From assembly GCA_946803715.1 (NCBI GenBank), contig CAMPET010000224.1, positions 7,784 through 41,991 of the forward strand: 34,208 nucleotides of DNA, read 5' to 3'. The stretch is from Beroe ovata (taxonomy: Eukaryota > Ctenophora > Nuda > Beroida > Beroidae). How positions within the stretch are numbered: position 1 is the stretch's first letter; the number at the start of each line of letters is the position of its first letter. A program made the translations under genes and the position numbers. The notes beneath the pieces were generated by a model. It was not told where the DNA came from, did not search any database, and saw only the letters and a program-made list of their open reading frames with translations. This document shows positions 1 through 10,600 of the stretch, one piece after another.

Positions 1-16
1 TGTGTGTGTGTGTGTG
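1..16. repeat. (TG)n microsatellite at window edge
   Basis: Uninterrupted TG dinucleotides begin the window. The same repeat ends the window and borders three of the six N positions, so it may mark contig edges. Confidence 0.9.
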
Positions 17-506
17 ACATTAGTAATGCAGTGAAAGGATATTATGTGACCTTACCTATGGACATTAGTTTGGTCCTTATCTTGGTTGCATGTTGATTCA
101 ATACAAAGATAGATCCCCTTTCTCATGTTCATTGAACCATCCAAAGTATTCTGGTTGTCAAATGGACAACCAGAATAGTTTGGCTGGTTTTCCATTGTTT
201 TCTACCCAAATGGGCTAAAAAAACTCTTCAGCCTGTTATAACGTTATAACAAAACTGTTGAAATCACGATATTGTTAAGTATTATATTAATAATATCTGT
301 TGTCTGCTGCCAAACTGAAATCTAAGACTACCTCAATTGATGATCAATGATTGAAATGAAAAGGGTCTTTCTCTAATCTTCTCACTACATATTTCATATA
401 TGCCATCTAAACTGAAATGAATGTAGAAAATACTTCAATTACAATTGATGTTTCCAATCTGGAAAAAGCTATTTGCAAAAGTAAGTTGTGATGGCATCCC
501 ATTGAA
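17..506. other. Noncoding stretch, no gene seen
   Basis: AT-rich sequence with stops in all frames. The only structure I see is a hairpin at 147-177 and a 16-base perfect palindrome at 235-250, which is GTTATAAC repeated twice. Confidence 0.6.
147..177. repeat. Perfect 13-bp inverted repeat (hairpin)
   Basis: Arms at 147-159 and 165-177 are exact reverse complements (TATTCTGGTTGTC and its complement) around a 5-base loop. It is too short for a typical MITE and I see no coding context. It could form a stem in RNA or a cruciform. Confidence 0.7.
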
Positions 507-809
507 CTAAGTTTTATCATCTTCTATGGCAATAATATCAATGACATCATATTCATAGGGACCTGTTTGCCTGTATAGGTCACGTTTTTCTTTAGAAGCA
601 GCCTTACTCTTACTCATAATGATATATTCATCACCAGCATTCTCTGACCACATATATCTATGCGGGACTGGAAACCAGGAAATCTTGTCACCCACACCCC
701 TTTCATGGTTAATAACTATTACATAACCGATGTATTATGTAAATAAGTGGTGAGCATATTTCTCAGCCTGGTCAATTGCTAACACAATAACAGCTTCGAG
801 GTGTGGCAA
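507..809 (-). pseudogene. Coding-like minus-strand fragment, two frames, unidentified
   Basis: I do not recognise this with confidence. On the minus strand, 809-735 reads as a short peptide containing EAVIVLAIDQAEKYAHHLF and then stops. From about 730 down to the stop at 507 a different frame continues with YVIVINHERG, then a segment rich in W, Y, M and charged residues, and ends in DIIAIEDDKT. Composition and the amphipathic pattern look like real protein split by a frameshift or a missed intron. The helix with AIDQAEKYA followed by a beta-strand-like YVIVI resembles the back half of PD-(D/E)XK nuclease folds, but the catalytic D...ExK part is not visible, so this is only a hint. No start codon or clear acceptor is seen. 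It is probably the 3' end of a decayed gene or element. Confidence 0.3.
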
Positions 810-1224
810 TCATCATTATTCTCAGCCGATCAGACTATGTTACATGAATGATTTACCAGCGTCCAGTGATATGTGTGCAACGTTTACAACAATTAAATTT
901 GCTAGAAGCTATCACTTCTGAAAATCTGAATATTAATGTTCAAAAAGACAAACAGTATGACGACATAACCGATACTGAGACATTCCTTCTGTTGTTCACT
1001 GATGTGACGGTTATTATCTATACTGTATAATGAGAGATGACATTCATCCTTTAAGTGAAAGGTGACTAGGTGTGAGTTTTTGATAACCTGTGCTAAAGAG
1101 AGCTGTATTACTTGCCTGCAATGTGTATGTCGTGTTTGTGTGTGGTGCATTCTGCAATCAAATCATAAAGCATCTGCATTGTAACCATGGTACTGACTAG
1201 ATACCTAGTTCATGGATTGGACGA
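810..1224. other. Noncoding stretch, no gene seen
   Basis: Short open frames occur on both strands but none has recognisable motifs. It may include decayed upstream sequence of the Penelope-like element that follows. Confidence 0.4.
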
Positions 1225-1659
1225 TTGAATAAGAGTCGCATTAGTTACGATGAGAGAGAGTTAGTTAATTCTCTTTTGACTCTGTTTACAAATGAAAGGG
1301 ACTGCACAAGGGACTGCACAACAATGTGCCCTATCTACAAGATAGTGTGTAATCTGTGCTCGAAACAGTATGTTGGGGAGAGTTCACGGTCACTCAATGA
1401 ACGCTTGAGTGAACATATCAGGTATGCTACGAACCCCACTACTGCGAGCTACAGAGAAGAAGCAATGGCGGTTCACTATAACAGTGAGCATCAGGGTATA
1501 CCCCCAGATCTCTCATTCAGTATATTGGGGAAAGAGACCAACACAGTACTTCGTAAAGTGTATGAAGCTTTGTTTATATATAGGGACAAACCCGAACTGA
1601 ATGATAAAGATGAATGCAAAGAATTAGAACGTTTCTTAGTAAAAGGAATTTTAAGTTAA
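1225..1659 (+). pseudogene. Penelope-like element GIY-YIG endonuclease, C-terminal fragment
   Basis: This is the C-terminal part of a Penelope-like retroelement protein. The core reads PIYKIVCNLCSKQYVGESSR and is followed by SLNERLSEH. It matches the GIY-YIG nuclease of Penelope elements: the first strand, a CxxC insertion (CNLC) typical of these elements, the YVGE strand, then the R...ER...EH helix with the catalytic Arg and the conserved His. The frame runs to a natural stop after RFLVKGILS. Just before the core a 12-base unit (GGGACTGCACAA) is tandemly duplicated, giving RDCTRDCT. No reverse transcriptase is visible upstream, so the copy is 5'-truncated. The frame opens without an ATG (TTG at 1225). 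Penelope elements use the nuclease to nick target DNA for primed reverse transcription. Confidence 0.75.
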
Positions 1660-2597
1660 TAGTTTATTTTCTCAGTTTTTTGTATTTTCAGTTTTTACCC
1701 GTATAGTACTGTAGAATTACCGTGTATGTAAATATCTCGTTGTATGTGATTTCGTCACCCATTGATAACATCTCACAATCACGCACACGCTGACACATCC
1801 CTGCACTACCTCATCTCACAATCACCTCATAATCATAATCACCTCAGTCTTTTTGCAGATCGATAGTAGCNTTGTTAAAAAGGGTTACGATTATATATAT
1901 ACATAGATAGATATATACAGAGAGAGGACACTTTTTCATCGAAAGTGACCCCTCTTCAAACGGTCATAACTTTTGAACTAAGCAAAATACATTCACTACC
2001 GATACAGCATTATAAAGGAAAGGGATAGGGCTTCTCAAAACTATCCGTTTTAAGTGATCTCTTGCACTCCAATTACGTCATAATGACGTCACAAGTTGGT
2101 CAATTTGAAATTCGCGACTGCGGAAAATAGGCCCTTTCAAGATGCGTTTTACGACATGATGCTTGCAAGATAGCGAAAAATGTCCCTCTTACGCCCGAAA
2201 GCAAATTTATCGCACTTTCGAAGTTGATTTAACTCATTAGCGTCACTACGTTAATTGAGGTTAATTGAAGTACTTTTACTAGAAAATTTCGGAAAAAATA
2301 GGCAAATTTATTTTCGTTAATGTGAAAGAACGGGATAGATTTAGGACTCCGTCTTTTGATATATGCTAAATCATGGTGTCTAGTTTCCTGATTCTGAGTC
2401 TCGTGAGAATTCTCAATTAGGAGACTTAATTATGACGTCATCAGTATCACGGATCACCGCGTAAAGTATAGCTATTTTGCTATCCTAAATACTGCGATTT
2501 TGAAGATTATATGGCGTTTTTCTTTCAGTACCCGGTCAAAGCACGCAAGCAGATCGAAAATGCAAGAAATGGTGTCGAGAAATTTATTAGTTTATAG
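1660..2597. other. Noncoding AT-rich sequence with an assembly gap
   Basis: It contains the 3' flank of the Penelope fragment, including a 14-base direct repeat (CATCTCACAATCAC, twice between about 1768 and 1830). An N lies at 1871, and featureless AT-rich DNA follows. Two perfect TGACGTCA palindromes occur at 2084-2091 and 2433-2440. No coding frame is supported. Confidence 0.5.
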
Positions 2598-3250
2598 CCT
2601 AATTAACCTAATTAGGGCGTATATCTTGTAATTTGAAATAGAGAGAGAGGTTTTTCCGACAAGTTATGAAGTCCAATTTCATTGTAGCACTACTTGATGA
2701 TGCTGGCCTAAATTTTCGACAAATCCAATTACCTAATTAACCTAATTAGGGCAAATATCATGTAATTTAAAATAAATAGACAATTTTTTCCGACGGGTTA
2801 TGAAACCTGGCTACTTCGCTGCCCTATTTAATGATGGGGTCGAATTGAAAAACAAAATCCAATTACCTAATTAACCTAATTAAGGCAAATATCTTGTAAT
2901 TTAAAATAAATAGACAATTTTTTCCGACGGGTTATGAAACCTGACTACTTCGCTGCCCTATTTAATGATGGGGTCGAATTGAAAAACAAATCCAATTACC
3001 TAATTAACCTAATTAAGGCAAATATCTTGTAATTTGGAATAGATAAAGAAATTTTTCGGACGGGTTGTGAAACCTGACTACTTCGCTGCCCCATTTGATG
3101 TTAGGAGTCGAATTTTACAAGAAAAGTTATTGTCTTACTAACCTAATTAGGGCCAATATCTTGTTATGTGATGTAGGCTGAAAGGTTCTCGTAACGGGGT
3201 GTAGCTGGTTCTTGGTTATTGATGCTAGGTGGAGCCTGTAATTCATTTTT
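2598..3250. repeat. Five-unit, ~134-bp tandem repeat with internal palindromes
   Basis: Units start at about 2598, 2732, 2866, 2999 and 3133, so the spacing is 133-134 bases. Each opens with CCTAATTAACCTAATTAGG or a close variant, itself an 8-bp inverted repeat with a 3-base spacer. It then has ATATCTTGTAATTT, a TTTTTCCGACGGGTTATGAA block and a GACTACTTCGCTGCCC block. Units 2, 3 and 4 are closest to each other, and the outer units are diverged. The array lies about 700 bases upstream of the Helitron start codon and may belong to the element's 5' region. Confidence 0.85.
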
Positions 3251-3943
3251 CATCCCAAACAGTTAATTTAGGAGAGTATTACTGTCCCGAGAATGAATTT
3301 GAAGTAAAGGAGAGGAGTGAGGTGGAGTGAAAATACCCGAAAAATGATAGGAGAGGGGCCCAGATCCCCCTTTGTACCCTGGTTGACGAATTCTGGAAAG
3401 TGGGGCTGAGACAGAGCCCATTTGCGGTACATTTGAGAAAAATAAATGTCGGCCGTACGTTGTCTGGTATCATAGTCATACTTTGATAGATATGGCTCAT
3501 TTTCCATATGAAGAGATGATTATTGGGAATTCTCATTTACATAACATTATTGATGATGATCGGTATGTGAGTAAATTGTATTTGATGAGGTTATCTCATA
3601 TCGCATAATGAGATCATCTCTTTGCCTGATGATATCGTATGATGCAATGAGACCACCTCTTCACCTACTTGAGCTGTCTATTTTTCATGATTGATTAGTA
3701 GGAGGGTCACGAATGCTAATTAGGAAAGACGACGCTACTGTAATAAGGTACCATGCATCCAATATCGCAAGCTAGGTATAGTATATATACCGACACTTCT
3801 TCATATCCTCCTCTTTGTTTGACATACAATTACATACTGTATCGCATCGAACAACTTTTCAACCAGAAAACTTTTTCATTGCTTTTTTAAAGCCCCGATC
3901 AGTTTCGACATAAGCTACACAGAACTCAACTCTGACACAAGTC
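3251..3943 (+). other. Noncoding leader upstream of the Helitron gene
   Basis: No supported gene. An in-frame TAA at 3911-3913 closes the frame just upstream of the ATG at 3944, which fixes that ATG as the first one available. A TATA-like box lies at 3782-3789. Minus-strand open frames around 3268-3536 lack motifs and overlap each other. Confidence 0.5.
3782..3789 (+). promoter_or_regulatory. TATA-like box
   Basis: TATATATA lies 155 bases before the start codon at 3944, a workable distance for a core promoter with a leader of roughly 130 bases. This is inferred from sequence and position only; AT-rich surroundings make chance matches common. Confidence 0.35.
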
Positions 3944-4670
3944 ATGTTGAATCGTCTGGCTTCAGTTAACCCGAAGGTGATGCTTGTCGGTGACAGCATA
4001 ACTCGTGGGGTGTTCACTCAGGGTGGAAGCTCCACCTTCACCTACCCCGGTATTCGGTCCCACAAGCTGCTACAGAAAGTGAGGGAGCAGAGGGACCTGC
4101 TCTCTGGAGACTGGGATCATGTGGTACTCCTTGTGGGTGCCAATGATCTCGGGTATACAGATGAGGATGAGGCGGTGACAGACGTGCATGGGGTCATGGC
4201 AGAGCTGCAGGAGCTCAATCCCCATGCTACGGTGGATGTATGTGAGGTCCTACCTCGCAAAGCTTGGACCAGGAGCGATGTCCCCTCGACCCAGCACCCC
4301 AATGAACACGCTCAACGGTTCAATCGCTTCCTCCATCGGGAGTATCCTGGGAGGGTGGTCAGCTTGTACAGAAAGTTCCTGGACAGTAATGGGCAGGCAA
4401 ATGCCAAGCTGTTCAAGAAGGATGGTCTTCATCCTGCCGCTAAATCTTGCTACATTCTCAGAGAGGCGATTGCGCGGCACGTGACTGGCAGACCCGACCC
4501 CGGATTTTACTACACCATGCCAAATCCCCAGTTTTATCAGGTGGAGGAGACAAAAAGAGTCGTGCGGAACCCGGAAAACTTCAACTTGAACTTGAAGAAG
4601 AGCGTGGACTGTTCTGACAGTGAGCCAGTGTATCTAAGAGCAGCTGTTTCTTCTGGTGTGCCCCTTGCAG
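3944..4670 (+). CDS. Exon 1: SGNH/GDSL-type hydrolase domain
   Basis: This exon encodes an SGNH-fold esterase-like domain with every diagnostic block: GDSI with nucleophile Ser18, Gly36 in YPGI, Asn67 in GAND, and Asp160/His163 in DGLHP. The spacing and length (about 170 residues) are normal for the family, so the domain is predicted to be catalytically competent. There is no signal peptide, which argues for a cytosolic or nuclear protein. Without splicing the frame would continue to a stop at 4807 through a low-complexity hydrophobic tail. The G/GT donor at 4670/4671 instead joins in phase to the KH exons. Esterase domains of this fold are known in ORF1 of CR1-like LINEs, so a transposon origin is plausible. 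The substrate is unknown. Confidence 0.85.
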
Positions 4671-7600
4671 GTTCGTGTTACCTTATTGTTTCCTTATTTT
4701 GGTCGCCTGTTGCGTTATTGTTGCGTTATTGTTTCGTAACCTTATTGTTGTATCGACACCGGCTCAGTATAGTTGCGTCAGTAGTTACTTTTAGGACGAT
4801 ATTTTAGGCGAATGCATGATTTGTTACACAACTTTAATAGTTAACGTTGTATTAACGTACTTATCATAGGCGAAGCGATAAGCATTACATCAAAGAGTTG
4901 TATTGGTGGGCGTGGAGCTCGCGCGATCAAGACGACATCCCAGCCTGTACAGGAAAGCCTCGTAGTATCAGAGTCTCACTGTGGCTTGGTCATAGGCAAG
5001 GTTAGTGATCATTGATTCATAGATCACCATAAGATATTCTCTTTCTGTTCACTTTCAGTATTATTACCCATGAATTCTCAAGTACACTTGAGACAAAATT
5101 AACAATCATATTGAACAGGGTGGCCAGAACATCAAGAGAGTGATGTCCGAGTCGGGAGCCACAGTTAGACTCGCTCCTGCCATCTGTGGAAACTACCGAG
5201 AGTTCGTCATCAGAGGAACTCGATCTGAAGTTAATGCTGCAGCGAGCATGCTGAAGGATGCCATTAAGAACAGAGGTATAGTAGCTGATATAAGTAGGAA
5301 CATTTCCTAAGTTGTCAAGTACTGAAGTAAAATGAAAACGTCAGTGAGTCGGGACGAGAAAATGGAAATTGATGGAAATTTCTGAAACCTTCATAAAAAT
5401 TCATTTGAAACACATCGCACAGGCTCCACAGAAAAGGCGAAGTTCCGAAAGCACTATGGAGCTGAACCAGGAAAGTGGACAACAGTGAAAGGGGGGATAC
5501 AAAATCGGCCTGGTGAGTGATAGATTGTACCCAATTGAGATTGATCGATGATTAGCGATAGCAATAAAGAATATTCCCATGTATACAAATCAATTGAGTC
5601 GACTGGAATTTATTTACTGACACTGGTCAGTGCACACTTCATATGTTTCATAAATTACCAGGTAAGCAGGCGGATGCTATCAGCAGTTCCAGGATCTATG
5701 ACCCTGAAAGTTCGACTATCTTCCCATTTCCGTGTTGGTGAGTAAGTCAGTGCTTAAATTCACGTTTACAACGTATTTTTTAACAGCGTACTTAACTTAG
5801 CGTTGAGGAAATTTCATGCAGATAATTACTTAATTAGTCATCTATGTAAGTCAAAACTCCGTACCCTTGAAACCAATATTTTCCCCTCCAGGCGAGCTTC
5901 GGCCACAGAGATTGAGCATACCCCAAATGCAGCCGAGAAGAAAGAGAAGAAGTCTCGGGTTGTGCTCAGAGGTGGTGGAGATGAGAAAGAGGAGGATGAC
6001 GCTGCTGCTGTTGGTGGAGATGAAACACCAAAGAGGAAACGACGACGAAGGGGCAAGGGGAAAGCTTGGCAAGTTGGGAAGAAGATAAAAACAACGACAG
6101 TACCTGATGTTTCGCCAGTGTCACTGCCCCCCGAAGTCGATGCAGATGAGGAACCCACCACACCCCGCTCCCGTGGAGAATACAAAGCCATGTGGCGACG
6201 CACTCCATCCGGTAGAGTGAGCATTTCTAACAGCAACAAGCGTTACCGGGAGAGTGCAGGTGGTAAGGCTGCCAACAAAAGAGCGAGAAGAAGACAACAG
6301 GAAACTTCTGCTTGGGCTGAAGCACACAAAAGAGCCATGGCGAAGTATATCAAATCTGAAAAATGGAGGTTGACTTGGAGGAGAGCAATGACGACGTATA
6401 AAAAAACAGATAAGTACTTGATTGCACAGCAGAAGGCTATGGAAAGGTACTTGGGATCAAGTTCTTATGCTAAAGCCCAGAAAAAAGCTGTGGACAAGTA
6501 TATGACAACAGAGATGTATGCTGAAGCCCACAGGAAAGCCATGGCTAACTACATGCAGACAGAAGGATGGTCTGCGGCACAAGCTAAGGGAATGACGCAG
6601 TATATGAAGACACAAGCTTGGCTAGAGGCATGCAGACGTGCAATGAAAAAATATTCCAGTACGGACAAGGGGAAAGCAACCCATGCTCGGTATGAACTCA
6701 CTACAAAAGCCAAGCTGAGGAGGGACAAGTACAGAAGGAACTACGTGTGGTACAGGAAGTCCCTGAGGAAGGCTGAGAGGCATGCTGCAGTGAATGGGAG
6801 GGTACAGAGTGGCAGAATTCCTCCGGTTGACGGAGATCACGAGCCTGGAACTAAGCCTGTTCCCAGCTCTAAACTTTCTAAGAAGGAGGCCATGGAGGCT
6901 ATCAGATCACATCAGGTTAGCTTATGTTTAGCGATTGCTTAATTTTCTCTGATCATACCTTTACCACCGTTTGTTGATTTGGGGATAAGTCTAGTAGATT
7001 GAGAAATCTCAGGTGACATTCTCTATTTTCAGGTTCCTGGCTATGTCACAGACGCATACAAGAAAGCAGAGAGACAAATCGTGAGCTCGAGGAGGCGACT
7101 TTTCCTCCCATCACTCCCGTCCAACAGCGATCAGAGAAGTTACCATGCGTTGTTCAAAAATAAAAAATTTCTCAAGTCCAAAACTAGGATAATATATAAA
7201 AGTCGGGCTAACGCTATTATGACTAATGCAATGTTTAAGTATGGGGATATAGGTGATTTGATGGGAAAATATTCGGGTGGGAGAGATTTTACTGGGTATG
7301 GGGACAGGTTTAAGATTAACTTTCTCGCGAGGTCCTTAGTAAGCGATATTCTACTAAGGCGGGATAGATGGGTTCAGTGTGTCTACTTTGCAGTGCATCG
7401 GTTAAATGTCTATTGTACGGAAATCTGCGCAAAAGTCGCGTTGTCAGCAGAGGGGGATAAAAGCAATGCTATCCTAGGGGATGCTTGTCACGCTAAGGGT
7501 TGGGAACCGTATTTCCCTGAATACTGTTATCGAGGAGGAATGGCAGAGTATTCATTCGAAACAAAAAAGACTAAAAATGCCCACTCAGGTACAGGTCCGG

Positions 7601-10600
7601 ATGAGGGGGACATCATCAGCCCGTGTGTGAAGAATTGTATTCCAGCAGAATCAGGTGAAGTAGAAGCAATACTGGAGTTGCTAGAAGAATGTAAATCGGT
7701 AAGTCGTAAAGATATTCGTGTTCTCCTTGACAAAATCAATGAATGTCCCGTAGCACCAACACAACCGTATTTGTTAACTGTAGATAACAGAAACCACCCC
7801 TCTGAATGTTTCAGTGGGGTGAATGCTTGTTCATCTAAACTAGTTCTTCTCAGAAAACTTTACCCTCATTACAACAACCTCAGAAAGTTATACAATTATC
7901 TCAGTGACCTTAAGAACATGAACGAAATCATAGCAGATCTCGATGCAGCAGTTGCTTGTGGAGACTTTGAGTATCTCTATAAATTACTAGCGTACCCACC
8001 ACATGATAAACCTTCTAGAATATTTGATGTGAATCGTCCTAACACAATTGTCAATCGCCAGACTCTCACTGAAAAATATGGAGAAAATTTATTAGATTTC
8101 TATAAGAAACGTGATATGAATCTCCCCAGGACGCCGTGCATCTCCTGCGATAAGTTGGTCGACGACGCCCACATCGAGACCATCACATCCAGGAGGAGAA
8201 ATCTTGACAACGCTGCATGGCAGAGGTTATTCAGGTATCTAAATAGTAATGATCGTGTAGTCATGAGGGGTGAGGCGCCTGTCGAAACTTTAATTGGTAT
8301 GAGAATTTGTCGTGCATGTTCTGGGGAATTGGGAAGGGATAAAGTTCCAACTATATGTAAGGCAAATGGTATGGATACTGGGTTACTTCCTGACTGCATC
8401 AAGTGTTTGAACGATTTTGAGCGGATTTTCATTCATATAGCTATGTGTTATCAAAGTATATTCAAAGTTTCGGCAGTAGGGGCTAATTTACCGTATAGTG
8501 TGCGTATGGATAAGCTTAAGGGGTTTGCAGTTCACATAATGTCTCCTCTTGATTCTACTATTAAGGAGTTGTTCGGTGATAGGCCGACTAAACTTGTTGA
8601 CCCAGACGAGTTTATTGTGCTGCACGGTATTCCTAAAAAGAACCGGGCTGTTTGGCAGCGTCTTGTTTCTGTTAATAAGATTCACACAGCTCTAATATGG
8701 CTGAAAGCCAATAACCCTCTCTATAAGGATGTTTCAATCCCTGCTAACCCCATTGACCTACTCCCCCCTGATGGTGACAATGTCAGCCAGCCTAACACTC
8801 AGCCAGGTTCATTCAGCACGGACGATTTGGTCTCACCTCCAAGTACTACTAGTATACCTATCACTCCTACAACATCCTCTCTACACTCTACATCCTCTTC
8901 ACGGTCACCGTCATCGACTCTTATCGACACAGACGATCTCGTTTCCCTGACAGACGACTTGCTCCCATTGGACAGCCCATCTTCAGGAGGTGAACAGTTT
9001 GATTTATCACATTTAGAAAAAATCATGTCAAATTTGACTCTTGTCAGTCCTGGACTTTGTAGGAAACGAAAACTATCGGGTGGAGGGGTTTCCCATGATA
9101 ATTTTGATAAGGGTAAAAAATTGGGAACAATCAAATCATGTTCTGCAATTGTTGAAGACGATATTGCAGTACTCAGTGACCACGATATAGAAAAACTGTC
9201 AGTAATGAAACTTCCATCAGACAGAATGAAATATACTCTTTTACATATGCTGTTGGACTATGCACGTAAACTCATTGTCAGTGGGACTCTATGTGATCAG
9301 TGTGACGGGATATTGCGGGACACTAGGACACGTGTATCATGGAAACTTGGTTGCGGACAATCACTAATCAATTTTAAATCAGTTGACTTATCTAACACGG
9401 CTAGCATTGTCATGAAGTTGAAGAAATCGTATCATGACAGGAAAGAATCATGTTGTAGTTTGTGTTCAGTTGATCAGTGCCATAAGCGGATTTCATTCAA
9501 AAAAAATCAGTCAATTGAAAAAAGGAGAGCTGTTACCACGGAGAATTCGGGTAAAATGGAAATACTCAGAGAGAAACAGCTAGAATATTTGAAGAACATT
9601 GATATTCTGAGGGGTAAAGGGTACCTGTGTAAGGACTGTCATAAGAAATCCGATAGACAGTGTTCCGCAATTTGTGTTATTCAGAGGGTGTCGGCATCAA
9701 AATTTTTGAAGAAGCTTCATGATGGTATATCAAAGAATCAGAAACTTTCCAGGAATAGTATTGTATTGAAAACTGTGGCAGATGTTTATGTTGAGAATCA
9801 AGTTGTAGAGAAATGCGTAAAATGTCATCATAGTTTACATCCGAATGATGAAACCATTGTCTCTCTGTCGGATAAGGTCACAACAGATTGCTCGTCCCTC
9901 AGAATACCTCGTCATGGCAATGAACCTTTGAACATTGCATATCAAAATGAGAATGCAACCGGACATGGTGATCTTGGTTCGATTCCGACAAGAGACATTG
10001 GTCCACCATCATTTGAGTCATTACAGAATTTAGTTCTAAACGTTAAGTATGTTGGAGATATTTTGAAATTACTTAGTTATGTTAAGAAGACACGTTCGTG
10101 TTGTGGTAATTGTATAAGCAAAGATTGTATTGGCGATATAATAGCTGTTTATAAGGACATTTTGAAGGGTAAAATCTACATGTCTGAAGGCAATAACGGA
10201 TTGAAGGTAAATCTTCAATATTTTGATGTAGAAGTTTTCCGTTCTTTGCTGATAGATACACTTGAGAAATATAGTAGTGCTAAGATCCTGAAGAAATGTT
10301 TCAATTGTTCGGCTCATTTAAATTATTCTGTTAAAGATAGTAAATTAGGCGAAGATCTTGTGCATAGTGTAATGTATTCACTTTATAATGATTTGTGCTC
10401 TCAGTACTACAACAACTCTACTGAGAAAAAACAAACCGAGTCACATCATGATGTCATGTGTGACAATGTGACTCGGGATATTTCAGAGGAGGACATATTG
10501 AACATGCTCAGAGGGGGTGGTAACACAGAGACCAGTGAGGAGTCCTCGGTAGACAGTGACCACGAAGAGACGAAGAAGAACGACAATGACCACGAGAACA

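Noticed and set aside
848-1150. Overlapping short ORFs on both strands
   Set aside because: No motifs, mutually overlapping and of chance length.
2598-3250. CRISPR array
   Set aside because: The repeats are 134-bp head-to-tail units without unique spacers, and the DNA is eukaryotic.
3944-4807. SGNH ORF as a complete single-exon gene ending at 4807
   Set aside because: The tail after 4670 is low-complexity and hydrophobic, while the site at 4670/4671 joins in phase to exons that rebuild a KH domain. Kept as an alternative only.
5838-6327. Minus-strand ORFs over exon 6
   Set aside because: Antisense shadows of the strongly biased Lys/Glu/Arg codons; the plus-strand frame carries the repeats and splice sites.
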